Source of the DNA: Bacteroidota bacterium
Lineage (GTDB): Bacteria > Bacteroidota > Bacteroidia > Bacteroidales > Paludibacteraceae
Direction of reading: 5' to 3'
DNA: 64,000 nt
Assembly: GCA_021779195.1 (NCBI GenBank)
Contig: JAJYBB010000002.1
Location: forward strand, 166,027 to 230,026
In this document: piece after piece, positions 17,535 through 25,739 of the stretch
How positions within the stretch are numbered: the first letter of the stretch is position 1
Layout of the letters: each line of letters starts with the position of its first letter
Position numbers and translations under genes: made by a program
Notes under the pieces: model-generated
What the model was told of the DNA's origin: nothing
Databases searched by the model: none
What the model saw: the letters and a program-made list of their open reading frames with translations, nothing else

Positions 17535-18899
17535 TTACATAAGGTTTTCAATATCTTTCAAATTATTTGCAATATCATGGTCGGACAATGAATAATTAAC
17601 TAAATCGCCTGCCAAATATTGATCATAAGCAGTCATATCAACCAACCCATGTCCTGAAAGATTAAACAAAATTGTTTTTTTTGTACCTTCTTCTTTACAT
17701 TTCAGGGCTTCATTAATTGTTGCTGCAATGGCATGTGCCGATTCTGGTGCCGGAACAATTCCTTCGGTTTGAGCAAATAAAACTCCGGCTTTGAACGAAT
17801 CTAATTGTTCAATATCAACAGCTTCCATCATATTATCTTTCATCAATTGACTTACAATTGTGCCTGCACCATGATAACGTAAACCTCCGGCATGAATATG
17901 AGCCGGTGAAAAATTATGACCTAACGTAAACATTGGAATCAACGGTGTATAGCCGGCTTCATCTCCAAAATCGTAATGAAAAATTCCACGGGTTAATTTT
18001 GGACACGAAGCCGGTTCTGCTGAAATAAAACGTGTTTTCATACCATCTTTGATGTTATGACGCATAAACGGAAAGGAAATACCTGAAAAATTTGATCCTC
18101 CTCCGAAACATGCAATAACCATGTCAGGATATTCGCCCGCCATTTCCATTTGCTTTTCAGCTTCCAGTCCTATTACTGTTTGATGTAACGAAACATGATT
18201 CAATACGCTTCCCAAGGTGTATTTGCAATTGGGAGTAGACATTGCTAATTCGATTGCTTCAGAAATTGCAGTACCTAAACTGCCTTGATAAGAAGGGTGT
18301 TCAGTTAAAATTTTACGTCCTGCTTTAGTCGACATACTGGGTGAAGGAATGACCTGAGCACCCCAGGTTTGCATCAATGAACGTCGATAAGGTTTTTGTT
18401 CATAGCTGATTTTCACCATATAGACAGCCAACTCAAGCCCGAATGTTTTTGCTGCAAATGCTAATGCAGTACCCCATTGACCTGCACCTGTTTCGGTAGT
18501 AATATTTGTAGTTCCTTCTTTTTTACAAAAATAAGCCTGTGCCAACGCAGAATTGAGCTTATGAGACCCAACCGGACTTACACTTTCGTTTTTGAAATAA
18601 ATATGCGCTGGAGTATCCAATGCTTTTTCTAAATTATAAGCACGCACTAACGGGGTGGGACGATAAATTTTATATTTATCGCGAACTTCTTCTGGAATAT
18701 CAATCCAAACGTCAGTTTGATTTAATTCCTGATGTGCTAAATCTTTAGCAAACAACGGATAAAGATCTTCTTCTTTTAAAGGCTGTTTAGTGCCTGGATT
18801 TAACATTGGCATAGGCTTATTCGGCATTTCAGCTAAAATATTATACCATTGGGTGGGTAACTCACTTTCAGGAAGCAAGAATTTTTTTGTTTTTTCCAT
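17535..18899 (-). CDS. trpB2: Tryptophan synthase beta-like protein, TrpB2 type
   Basis: This PLP enzyme condenses indole with serine (or O-phosphoserine in some members) to give tryptophan. At 454 residues, with an N-terminal extension containing RPTPLVRAYNLEKAL, it belongs to the TrpB2 class and not to the TrpA-partnered TrpB1 class. The PLP lysine is K114 in PVGSHKLNSALA. The glycine-rich phosphate loop reads CFGGGSNFSG, and TEGIVPAPESAHA and FNLSGHGLVD complete the core. No trpA is present. A hairpin with a T-run lies upstream and may be an attenuator. Confidence 0.92.
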   Translation of the reverse strand: MEKTKKFLLPESELPTQWYNILAEMPNKPMPMLNPGTKQPLKEEDLYPLFAKDLAHQELNQTDVWIDIPEEVRDKYKIYRPTPLVRAYNLEKALDTPAHIYFKNESVSPVGSHKLNSALAQAYFCKKEGTTNITTETGAGQWGTALAFAAKTFGLELAVYMVKISYEQKPYRRSLMQTWGAQVIPSPSMSTKAGRKILTEHPSYQGSLGTAISEAIELAMSTPNCKYTLGSVLNHVSLHQTVIGLEAEKQMEMAGEYPDMVIACFGGGSNFSGISFPFMRHNIKDGMKTRFISAEPASCPKLTRGIFHYDFGDEAGYTPLIPMFTLGHNFSPAHIHAGGLRYHGAGTIVSQLMKDNMMEAVDIEQLDSFKAGVLFAQTEGIVPAPESAHAIAATINEALKCKEEGTKKTILFNLSGHGLVDMTAYDQYLAGDLVNYSLSDHDIANNLKDIENLM

Positions 18900-18941
18900 G
18901 TTCTTATAAATTTATTTTAAGTAATAAAGTATGCTTGTTTT

Positions 18942-18979
18942 GAAAAAAATAAACCTGTTGTTAAAGTGTAAACAACAGG
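18942..18979 (-). promoter_or_regulatory. Terminator-like hairpin in the trpB2 leader, possible attenuator
   Basis: On the minus strand CCTGTTGTT (18979-18971) pairs with AACAACAGG (18962-18954) and is followed by TTTATTTTTTT. It sits between a TATCTTTG -7 element and the trpB2 start, so it lies inside the transcript leader. A 16-codon ORF with one Trp codon (start at 19090) precedes it. Attenuation by tryptophan is an inference. Confidence 0.5.
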
Positions 18980-19111
18980 CTGTTTTATAAAGTTTTAGTA
19001 TCTACAAAATGAAACAAAAACGACAAAAACTCATTGTTTTCAATGAAATCTTTGCCTGCGCCAACGGAATGCTGATAACTGACAATTCATTTTTTTAGGA
19101 ATTTTGTTTCG

Positions 19112-19119
19112 CAAAGATA
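19112..19119 (-). promoter_or_regulatory. Candidate -7 element for trpB2
   Basis: TATCTTTG on the minus strand matches TAnnTTTG. No good TTTG lies 19 bases upstream, so the call is moderate. It would give a leader of about 205 bases containing the hairpin. Confidence 0.5.
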
Positions 19120-19346
19120 GCAAGAATTTTGAAAAATATAAATATTGTGGCTTAATTTTTTGTCAATTTGTTTGTAATTCGATCAGAATGAATTTAATTT
19201 GATTTTTTCTTATCATTATTGGTATCATATTTCAAATTGTGAATTACCATCAACTCCATCAGCGTGTCTCTTTTATATTATTTTGAAAATCCAAATGAAA
19301 TCATTCATTTTATTATTCGAATTCATGCGGTATGGGTTAAATTTTG

Positions 19347-19354
19347 TACTTTTG
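19347..19354 (+). promoter_or_regulatory. Candidate -7 element for yicC-gmk-nadD
   Basis: TACTTTTG matches TAnnTTTG and lies about 73 bases before the yicC start. The -33 element is not clear. Confidence 0.5.
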
Positions 19355-19426
19355 CGGTAAGTTGTAAATCAAAGGATTTATGCAAAGATTTTGAACATAA
19401 ATAAATAATCTTAAAAAATTAAAATC

Positions 19427-20302
19427 ATGATTCAATCGATGACCGGATATGGAAAAGCCACTTGTGAATATGGGAATAAGAAAATTGTTGTCGAAATTAA
19501 AACATTAAACAGCAAACAATTAGATATTTCTACAAGAATCTCAAATCTTTATCGCGAAAAAGAAATTGAACTGCGAAATGAAATTTCGCAACGATTGGAA
19601 CGTGGAAAAATTGATGTAACTTTATATGTCGACAATTCGGGTAAAGAATCGGTAACTCAAATCAATCAGACGGTCGTTGAATCATATTTTCAACAAATTA
19701 AAGAATTATCTGAAAAAATGGGAGTGGAAGTTCCAGCAAATTGGTTTGAAGTGCTGCTTCGCTTGCCTGAAACCATGAAAACTGAAACCGTAGAATTAGA
19801 CGAAAATGAATGGATAGAAATAAAGAATGCTATTTATTTGGCTATTAATAAGGTTCTTAACTTCAGAATTCAGGAAGGAAAATCATTGGAAAATGTATTT
19901 ATCGATAAAATTGAACACATTCGATCATTACTTGAGCAAATTTCTCCTTTCGAGGCTGAACGGGTTGAAAAAATTAAAAGTCGATTAGAAGAAAATCTTC
20001 AGTTGTTGTCTGAAAAGATTGACTACGATCACAATAGGTTGGAACAAGAGTTGATTTTTTATATTGAGAAGCTCGATGTCAATGAGGAAAAAGTCAGATT
20101 GCTCAATCATTTAAACTATTTTATTGAAACCTTGAACCACGAAAAATCTCCAGGTAAAAAGTTAGGATTTATTACACAGGAAATCGGGCGCGAAATTAAT
20201 ACTTTAGGGTCAAAATCAAATCACAGTGAAATGCAAAAAATCGTTGTGTTGATGAAAGACGATTTGGAACAAATAAAGGAACAAGTGTTGAATGTTTTGT
20301 AA
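19427..20302 (+). CDS. yicC: YicC family endoribonuclease-like protein
   Basis: The 291-residue protein starts with the family signature MIQSMTGYGKA. It has the C-terminal DUF1732 region (KLGFITQEIGREINTLGSKSNHSEMQKIVV), the part carrying the acidic residues proposed as metal ligands. YicC proteins act in RNA turnover in other bacteria. It leads a conserved cluster with gmk and nadD, all on the same strand with short gaps. Confidence 0.92.
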   Translation: MIQSMTGYGKATCEYGNKKIVVEIKTLNSKQLDISTRISNLYREKEIELRNEISQRLERGKIDVTLYVDNSGKESVTQINQTVVESYFQQIKELSEKMGVEVPANWFEVLLRLPETMKTETVELDENEWIEIKNAIYLAINKVLNFRIQEGKSLENVFIDKIEHIRSLLEQISPFEAERVEKIKSRLEENLQLLSEKIDYDHNRLEQELIFYIEKLDVNEEKVRLLNHLNYFIETLNHEKSPGKKLGFITQEIGREINTLGSKSNHSEMQKIVVLMKDDLEQIKEQVLNVL

Positions 20303-20368
20303 TTTATTGATTTACTGAGTGAATTACCGAAGGTAAAAAATGCGAATGTAACTTTCACAAATTAAGAA

Positions 20369-20938
20369 ATGGCAGGCAAATTAATAATATTTTCAGCTCC
20401 TTCGGGTGCAGGTAAAAGCACGTTGGTACATTATTTATTAACATGCGGATTAGAGTTGGCATTTTCTGTTTCGGCTACAAGCCGTGCACCGCGCAGTAAT
20501 GAAAAAGAAGGGGTTGATTACTACTATCTTTCACCTGATGAATTTCGAAAAAGAATTGATAATAACGAATTTCTTGAATTTGAAGAGGTTTATCCCGGTT
20601 GTTATTACGGAACGCTTCGTACTGAAATTGACAGGATTACAGCTACTGGAAAAAACATTATTTTTGATGTAGATGTGCAGGGTGGATTGAATATTAAAAA
20701 TGAATTCGGTAAGCGGGCATTGGCACTTTTTATTGCTCCGCCAAGTATTGAGATTTTACAAAAAAGGTTGATCGATAGAGCTACAGATACTCCGGAGATG
20801 ATAAAACAACGTGTAGCAAAGGCAAATCTTGAAATGACTTATGCTCATCGATTCGATACGATAATTGTAAACGAAAACCTTGAGCTCGCAAAAGATGAAG
20901 TATTTAAAGTGATTCGCTATTTTTTGAATAACGAATAA
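20369..20938 (+). CDS. gmk: Guanylate kinase
   Basis: Guanylate kinase converts GMP to GDP using ATP. The 189-residue protein has the P-loop FSAPSGAGKSTLV, the GMP-binding segment SATSRAPRSNEKEGVDYY with EEVYPGCYYGT, the IIFDVDVQGGLNI motif, and the lid IDRATDTPEMIKQR. Length and order are standard. It lies 66 bases after yicC and 10 bases before nadD. Confidence 0.96.
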   Translation: MAGKLIIFSAPSGAGKSTLVHYLLTCGLELAFSVSATSRAPRSNEKEGVDYYYLSPDEFRKRIDNNEFLEFEEVYPGCYYGTLRTEIDRITATGKNIIFDVDVQGGLNIKNEFGKRALALFIAPPSIEILQKRLIDRATDTPEMIKQRVAKANLEMTYAHRFDTIIVNENLELAKDEVFKVIRYFLNNE

Positions 20939-20948
20939 GCTATCGACG

Positions 20949-21557
20949 ATGGTAACGGAAGTAAATATACTTAAAAACCAGAAACATATCGGAATTTTTT
21001 CGGGTTCATTTAACCCGATTCATCTCGGACATGTCAATATTGTAAAACATATTATTGATATACAGCTTGTTGATGAAGTTTGGTTTGTAGTTTCACCTTG
21101 CAATCCTTTGAAAAGCCAAACCGAATTGATCGATGAATATTTAAGATTGGATATGGTAATGTTCGCCATTCAAAATGTTCCGCATGTTAAAGCTTCCGAT
21201 ATCGAATTCACGATGCCCATTCCTTCCTATTCCATTGATACCTTACATGAATTTTCTCGTCAGTATCCTGATTTTCAGTTTTCGTTGATTATCGGAAGCG
21301 ATAATGCCTTCGTATTTGAACAATGGAAAGATTATCAGGAAATTTTAAAAAATTATTCCATACTTGTATATCCTCGCAAAGGTTTTGAATTTGAATCAGT
21401 AAAGACTTTATATCCACAAATGCAACTTGTTGCTTCGCCTTTATTTGATATTTCTTCTACCCAAATCCGAGAATACATTGCACATAAAAAAGATGTTAGC
21501 TCATGGCTTCATCCTGCTGTTTTACAATATATCGATGAAAATGATCTTTATCAGTAG
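20949..21557 (+). CDS. nadD: Nicotinate-nucleotide adenylyltransferase
   Basis: NadD adenylates nicotinate mononucleotide in NAD synthesis. The 202-residue protein has the nucleotidyltransferase motif IFSGSFNPIHLGHVNI, the PCNPLK and IIGSDNAF loops, and the C-terminal ISSTQIREYI signature. It starts 10 bases after gmk, so the two are translated from one message. The stop is TAG, which shows that TAG is a working stop codon in this genome. Confidence 0.94.
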   Translation: MVTEVNILKNQKHIGIFSGSFNPIHLGHVNIVKHIIDIQLVDEVWFVVSPCNPLKSQTELIDEYLRLDMVMFAIQNVPHVKASDIEFTMPIPSYSIDTLHEFSRQYPDFQFSLIIGSDNAFVFEQWKDYQEILKNYSILVYPRKGFEFESVKTLYPQMQLVASPLFDISSTQIREYIAHKKDVSSWLHPAVLQYIDENDLYQ

Positions 21558-21577
21558 ATGATTAAAGTATATCTGTT

Positions 21578-22081
21578 TTAAAGTATTCTTTTCCCGAGTA
21601 TTTTCAACGATCTTTCCTGTCCATCGAGCACAGCGATATTCGGTAACGTTCCCCACTCTTCAAAACCAACATCCCTGAAAAGTTTCAAACTTGGTTCATT
21701 ATGCGCAAAAATAAATCCGAGTAAGGTGTGAATTCCAAATTTTGAAGCATTGTCTAAACAATATTGCAGTATTTTCTTGCCTAACGCTTTGCCTCGATAA
21801 TTTTCATCTAAATAGATACTTATTTCAACTGTTCCATCGTAAGCAGGTCTACCATAAAATGACTGAAAACTAACCCAACCAATTATTTGATGATTAGGTA
21901 TTTCAATAACCCATAATGGCCTTTTATTGGAACTGTGTTCGTTATACCATTCTTGGCGGCTTTTGAGTGTAACCGGTTCTGTGTCGGCTGTAACCATTCT
22001 CGAAGCAACTGTAGAGTTGTAAATTTCAACAATTCTATACAAATCGCACTGATTGGCATCTCTAAAAGTAATGTTATCCAT
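21578..22081 (-). CDS. GNAT N-acetyltransferase, phosphinothricin acetyltransferase-like
   Basis: The 167-residue protein has a GNAT fold. An N-terminal substrate part is typical of the PAT/MddA group (MDNITFRDANQCDLYRIVEIYN, WVSFQSFYGRPAYDGTVEISIYL). The acetyl-CoA loop reads YRGKALGKKIL, and the C-terminus reads FAHNEPSLKLFRDVGFEEWG. Related enzymes acetylate methionine sulfone, sulfoximine or phosphinothricin, but the natural substrate here is unknown. It lies just upstream of a DUF4251 lipoprotein gene on the same strand. Confidence 0.88.
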   Translation of the reverse strand: MDNITFRDANQCDLYRIVEIYNSTVASRMVTADTEPVTLKSRQEWYNEHSSNKRPLWVIEIPNHQIIGWVSFQSFYGRPAYDGTVEISIYLDENYRGKALGKKILQYCLDNASKFGIHTLLGFIFAHNEPSLKLFRDVGFEEWGTLPNIAVLDGQERSLKILGKRIL

Positions 22082-22098
22082 TTTGTGCTTTCAAATAA

Positions 22099-22572
22099 TT
22101 AATAAACTTCTCCGAAATAGGTCATCGAAGTACGTTCAGGTGAATCTACACGTGCTACGGCTTGTCCATTATTGCTAATTTCAATTTCAACCTGATAAAG
22201 GTATTCATCACTCTTCACTTTAAATATTATATTCCAACCTTTTACCGGATCATTGGACATTGAAAAATCCTGCATGGGTCCATTAAAATCAATGGGACCG
22301 CTTGTCATTTCCCTTGAGATGATGCTTTTTAAAAAACCATGAAAAGGCAGATTGCCATAAGCACTGTCATTTTTTAATTTTATAACCACATCCGTGTTGA
22401 AAGTTGAATTTACTAAATCAGTTGGCAAACATCTTGAAATGTAAATTGTAAAATTTTTTGATTCGATTTTTTGGTCTAAAGTCATTTTTGCTGTAGCCAC
22501 TTGTTTTACTCCTGAACAGGAGGCTAATAATGATATAAATAGTCCCACCCAAATTGTATTGAAAGTTTTCAT
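22099..22572 (-). CDS. DUF4251 lipoprotein
   Basis: The 157-residue protein has a lipoprotein signal (FISLLASCS, Cys near residue 19). The DUF4251 body follows: NFTIYISRCLPT, then a segment around SAYGNLPFHG, then a C-terminal beta segment with VARVDSPERTSMTYFGEVY. The family is frequent in Bacteroidota and has no known function; an envelope location is expected. The gene may be co-transcribed with the GNAT gene 17 bases downstream. Confidence 0.82.
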   Translation of the reverse strand: MKTFNTIWVGLFISLLASCSGVKQVATAKMTLDQKIESKNFTIYISRCLPTDLVNSTFNTDVVIKLKNDSAYGNLPFHGFLKSIISREMTSGPIDFNGPMQDFSMSNDPVKGWNIIFKVKSDEYLYQVEIEISNNGQAVARVDSPERTSMTYFGEVY

Positions 22573-23143
22573 AAATAAATGATATTGAAGATGAATAGAA
22601 TTTATAAGATGAACGTGAATGTATTGGAAATGTAAAGTTAATAATTGTGTTTACCGTCGATTTGAATTTTGTTGTTGAAAATTGCTTCCCCTGAAAATTG
22701 TTGTTTGTTTCAAAATGAAAAGCCAATTATTTTGTTTGAAAAGGTTTATACGTCTGCATTTATTTTTATTAAAATAAACCACAAATATAGGTAATTTTTA
22801 AAGAAAACTGCTGCTTTTGTTCACTTTCAGAAATTCATTATCCTTTCCATTGAATTCAATAAACATTGCTATGTCCCTGAATCTTTTAAATACACTTACA
22901 GTCTTCTGATTCAATAGTTTTGCTGCACGCTAAGTTCTGCTTATAAATTTGTTGGAAAACATTCGTGTTGTCTGTACGGGCTGAATAATGATTTTATTTC
23001 GTTTTATTTCGGTACACTCGTATTTTTTTTCAACAATCACATTAAATTTTCTTGATTTGCTTTATCTTTGCCATGCAATGATCTGATAAAATGATGTTTT
23101 AGGAGTATAATGTTTAAACCGTTTCTAATTATAATGTAAGCGT
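22573..23143. other. Intergenic region between divergent genes
   Basis: About 570 bases separate two divergent genes. TATATTTG on the minus strand (22782-22789) is a candidate -7 element for the DUF4251 gene, and TATCTTTG near 23064-23071 on the plus strand is one for the phosphoesterase gene. I see no coding signal, repeat or structured RNA in the rest. Confidence 0.5.
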
Positions 23144-25561
23144 ATGCAGTTTTTCGATATGATATTTCGTAACATAAGAATTTTACCACGTTCTGTTTCA
23201 CGATTCAGGCAATCTTATAAAGGGTTTCTGCTTGGAGGCCTCCTTTTTTCCTTATCTCTTTCTGCACAAGTACCCGGAATTTTTGGCGAACGTGTTTTAT
23301 TGCCAAACGGATGGTGGCTATCGCCTGCAGGTAAGTCTGTTACTTTGCATACAATGCCCATGAATGCAGCTTTATCGCCCGATGAACATTATTTGGCTAT
23401 CACGCATGCCGGTATGGACAAACCTGTTTTATTGCTTGTCGATTTGAACGATTATAAAGTGGTTCAAACGATCACTTTAAATGATAGTTGGTTAGGAATT
23501 GTGTTTCAGGGCAATACTTTATTCGTTTCAGGTGGGAATCAAAACTGTATTTATACATTTCATCTAAAAAACGGATTGTTATATCCCGCTGACACCTTGA
23601 ATTTTGAAAATATAGATTCAAAAAAGAAAATTTGGGTGGCAGGGCTCGACGTCAGTCATCAAACATTGGCAGCCGTATGCAGGGCCGACAGTACTTTACG
23701 GATAATGCAGTTAAATCGTAAAAAGACCACATCGGTGAAATTGGATGGAATGCCTTACAGTTGCAAGTTTCTCCCTGATGGAAAACTATTGGTTTCAATA
23801 TGGAGTTCGCATAAAGTGGAGCTTTTTATGGACGGATTGAAGCAGATTCAGTTTCAAACAGGCAATCATCCGACGGACATAGCAGTAACCAAAAACGGAA
23901 CGTATGCTTTTGTCGCAAATGCAAATGATAATAGCGTTACGGAAATTAATCTTAAAACCGGATGCGTAAGTGCTACGATTTCTACTTCGTTGTATCCCGA
24001 TTCGCCTGAAGGTTCAACTCCTAATGCTTTGTGCCTGAAGCCTGATAGCAAAGAACTGTTAGTTGCTAATGCCGACAATAATGCGTTGGCGGTTATTCAA
24101 CGTTCAAAAAATCATTCCATACCTGTAGGTTTTATTCCTGTGGGATGGTATCCTACAAAAGTGCTGATCACAACCAACAAAACTGTGTTGGTACTCAACG
24201 GAAAAGGGAATCGTTCATTTGCCAATCCCAATAATCAATATATCGGCACCATGCTAAATGGGACACTTTCTTATTTTCCTTTTCCCGTACTCGCTCAGCT
24301 CAAACAAGATACCAAAGCAGTGTATGCCAACATTCCTTACAAACCAAAAGAGCTTGCAGCTGTATCTTCGGCTGCTATTAAGAATCCTATTCCCCACAAG
24401 GTTGGAGATAAATCTCCGATCAAATATGTGTTTTATGTTATTAAAGAGAACCGCACGTACGATCAGGTTTTTGGAGACATGAAAAATGGAAATGGCGATT
24501 CGACCCTTGTATTATTTGGAAAAACAATTACACCCAACATTCACAATATTGCCACCCAGTTTATATTACTTGACAATCTATTTACAAATGCAGAGATTAG
24601 TGCGCAGGGACATAACTGGTCAACTGCAGCTTACAGCACCGATTATGTGGAGAAAAGCTGGCCATCGAATTATGGTGACAGAGGAGCTGCTTACGAATTC
24701 GAAGGTGGACAACCTTCCGCTTCTCCTTCAGCCGGCTATATTTGGAATCTCTGCTTGAATCATGGTGTAACGTTTCGCGATTACGGCGAATTTATTGATT
24801 CCAATCCGGATGTATCAAAACTCAATACTACCCGCGAAAAAGCTTTATTGGGACATTTTGATCCTTTGTTTCGGGGATGGGATTTAAACTATTCCGATGT
24901 AGAACGTTTCAATGAATGGAATCGTGATTTTACGGATTTACTTCAAAAAAATGAAATACCTCATTTTAATATCATTCGATTACCCAATGATCACACTTCG
25001 GGTACGCTTAAAGGTGCATTAACGCCTCAGGCAATGGTAGCTCAAAATGATTATGCCGTCGGTCTGTTCATCGATCGTATTTCACACAGCCCGATATGGA
25101 AAGAATCAGCCATTTTTATTATTGAAGACGATTCGCAAGATGGAGCCGATCACGTGGATGCACACCGAACTGAAGGATTGGTAGTTAGTCCGTATGTTAA
25201 ACGTAATGCCTTGGATCATACGCTCTACACTACCGCTGGGATGATGCGCACCATGGAACTGATTCTCGGTTTACCTCCAATGAGTCAGTTTGATGCAGCT
25301 GCAACTCCCATGTTTTCATCCTTTACGTTGAAACCAGATTTAACGCCTTACGATGTACAAAAACCGTTGATTGATATTAACGAGAAAAATCAGATCGGAG
25401 CTTATGGTCAAATTCTGATGAACCATTTCGATTTGACACATGCCGATCGTGTTCCCGATCGGATCTTTGATGAAATTGTTTGGCAATCTATAAAAGGTAC
25501 CGAAATGCCGGCACCACGCTATTCAATTCTCTCAGGTTCGGATGTTGATCAAGATGAATAG
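23144..25561 (+). CDS. Secreted YncE-like beta-propeller fused to a phosphoesterase
   Basis: The 805-residue protein has an N-terminal hydrophobic export signal ending at SLSLSAQ (about residue 40). Residues about 60-380 form a seven-bladed propeller-like region with YncE-type repeats (GNHPTDIAVTKNGTYAFVANANDNSVTEIN, LLVANADNNALAVIQ). From about 425 an alkaline phosphatase-superfamily phosphoesterase domain follows (YVFYVIKENRTYDQVFGDM, GHNWSTAAYSTDYVEKSWPS, IFIIEDDSQDGADHVDAHRTEGLVVSPYVKR). Family members are periplasmic or surface enzymes that may cleave phosphodiesters. Substrate is unknown. An upstream ATG was used because the signal sequence needs it, though the exact start may be a few codons later. 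Confidence 0.85.
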   Translation: MQFFDMIFRNIRILPRSVSRFRQSYKGFLLGGLLFSLSLSAQVPGIFGERVLLPNGWWLSPAGKSVTLHTMPMNAALSPDEHYLAITHAGMDKPVLLLVDLNDYKVVQTITLNDSWLGIVFQGNTLFVSGGNQNCIYTFHLKNGLLYPADTLNFENIDSKKKIWVAGLDVSHQTLAAVCRADSTLRIMQLNRKKTTSVKLDGMPYSCKFLPDGKLLVSIWSSHKVELFMDGLKQIQFQTGNHPTDIAVTKNGTYAFVANANDNSVTEINLKTGCVSATISTSLYPDSPEGSTPNALCLKPDSKELLVANADNNALAVIQRSKNHSIPVGFIPVGWYPTKVLITTNKTVLVLNGKGNRSFANPNNQYIGTMLNGTLSYFPFPVLAQLKQDTKAVYANIPYKPKELAAVSSAAIKNPIPHKVGDKSPIKYVFYVIKENRTYDQVFGDMKNGNGDSTLVLFGKTITPNIHNIATQFILLDNLFTNAEISAQGHNWSTAAYSTDYVEKSWPSNYGDRGAAYEFEGGQPSASPSAGYIWNLCLNHGVTFRDYGEFIDSNPDVSKLNTTREKALLGHFDPLFRGWDLNYSDVERFNEWNRDFTDLLQKNEIPHFNIIRLPNDHTSGTLKGALTPQAMVAQNDYAVGLFIDRISHSPIWKESAIFIIEDDSQDGADHVDAHRTEGLVVSPYVKRNALDHTLYTTAGMMRTMELILGLPPMSQFDAAATPMFSSFTLKPDLTPYDVQKPLIDINEKNQIGAYGQILMNHFDLTHADRVPDRIFDEIVWQSIKGTEMPAPRYSILSGSDVDQDE

Positions 25562-25739
25562 TGTTTTTTTAAATTCTCAATCATTTCCCGTTTTCAATCA
25601 ATTCTTATTTTATTCTAAAAATCAACCTGAATCTGCCGTAAATTTGTACATTTGTACGCCATTTTCAGGAAAAATTGAAGGTTTTGCGTGAAATGGTTTC
25701 CGCTGTATTTCAGGTATCTCACATTAAAAAATTTTTCAA

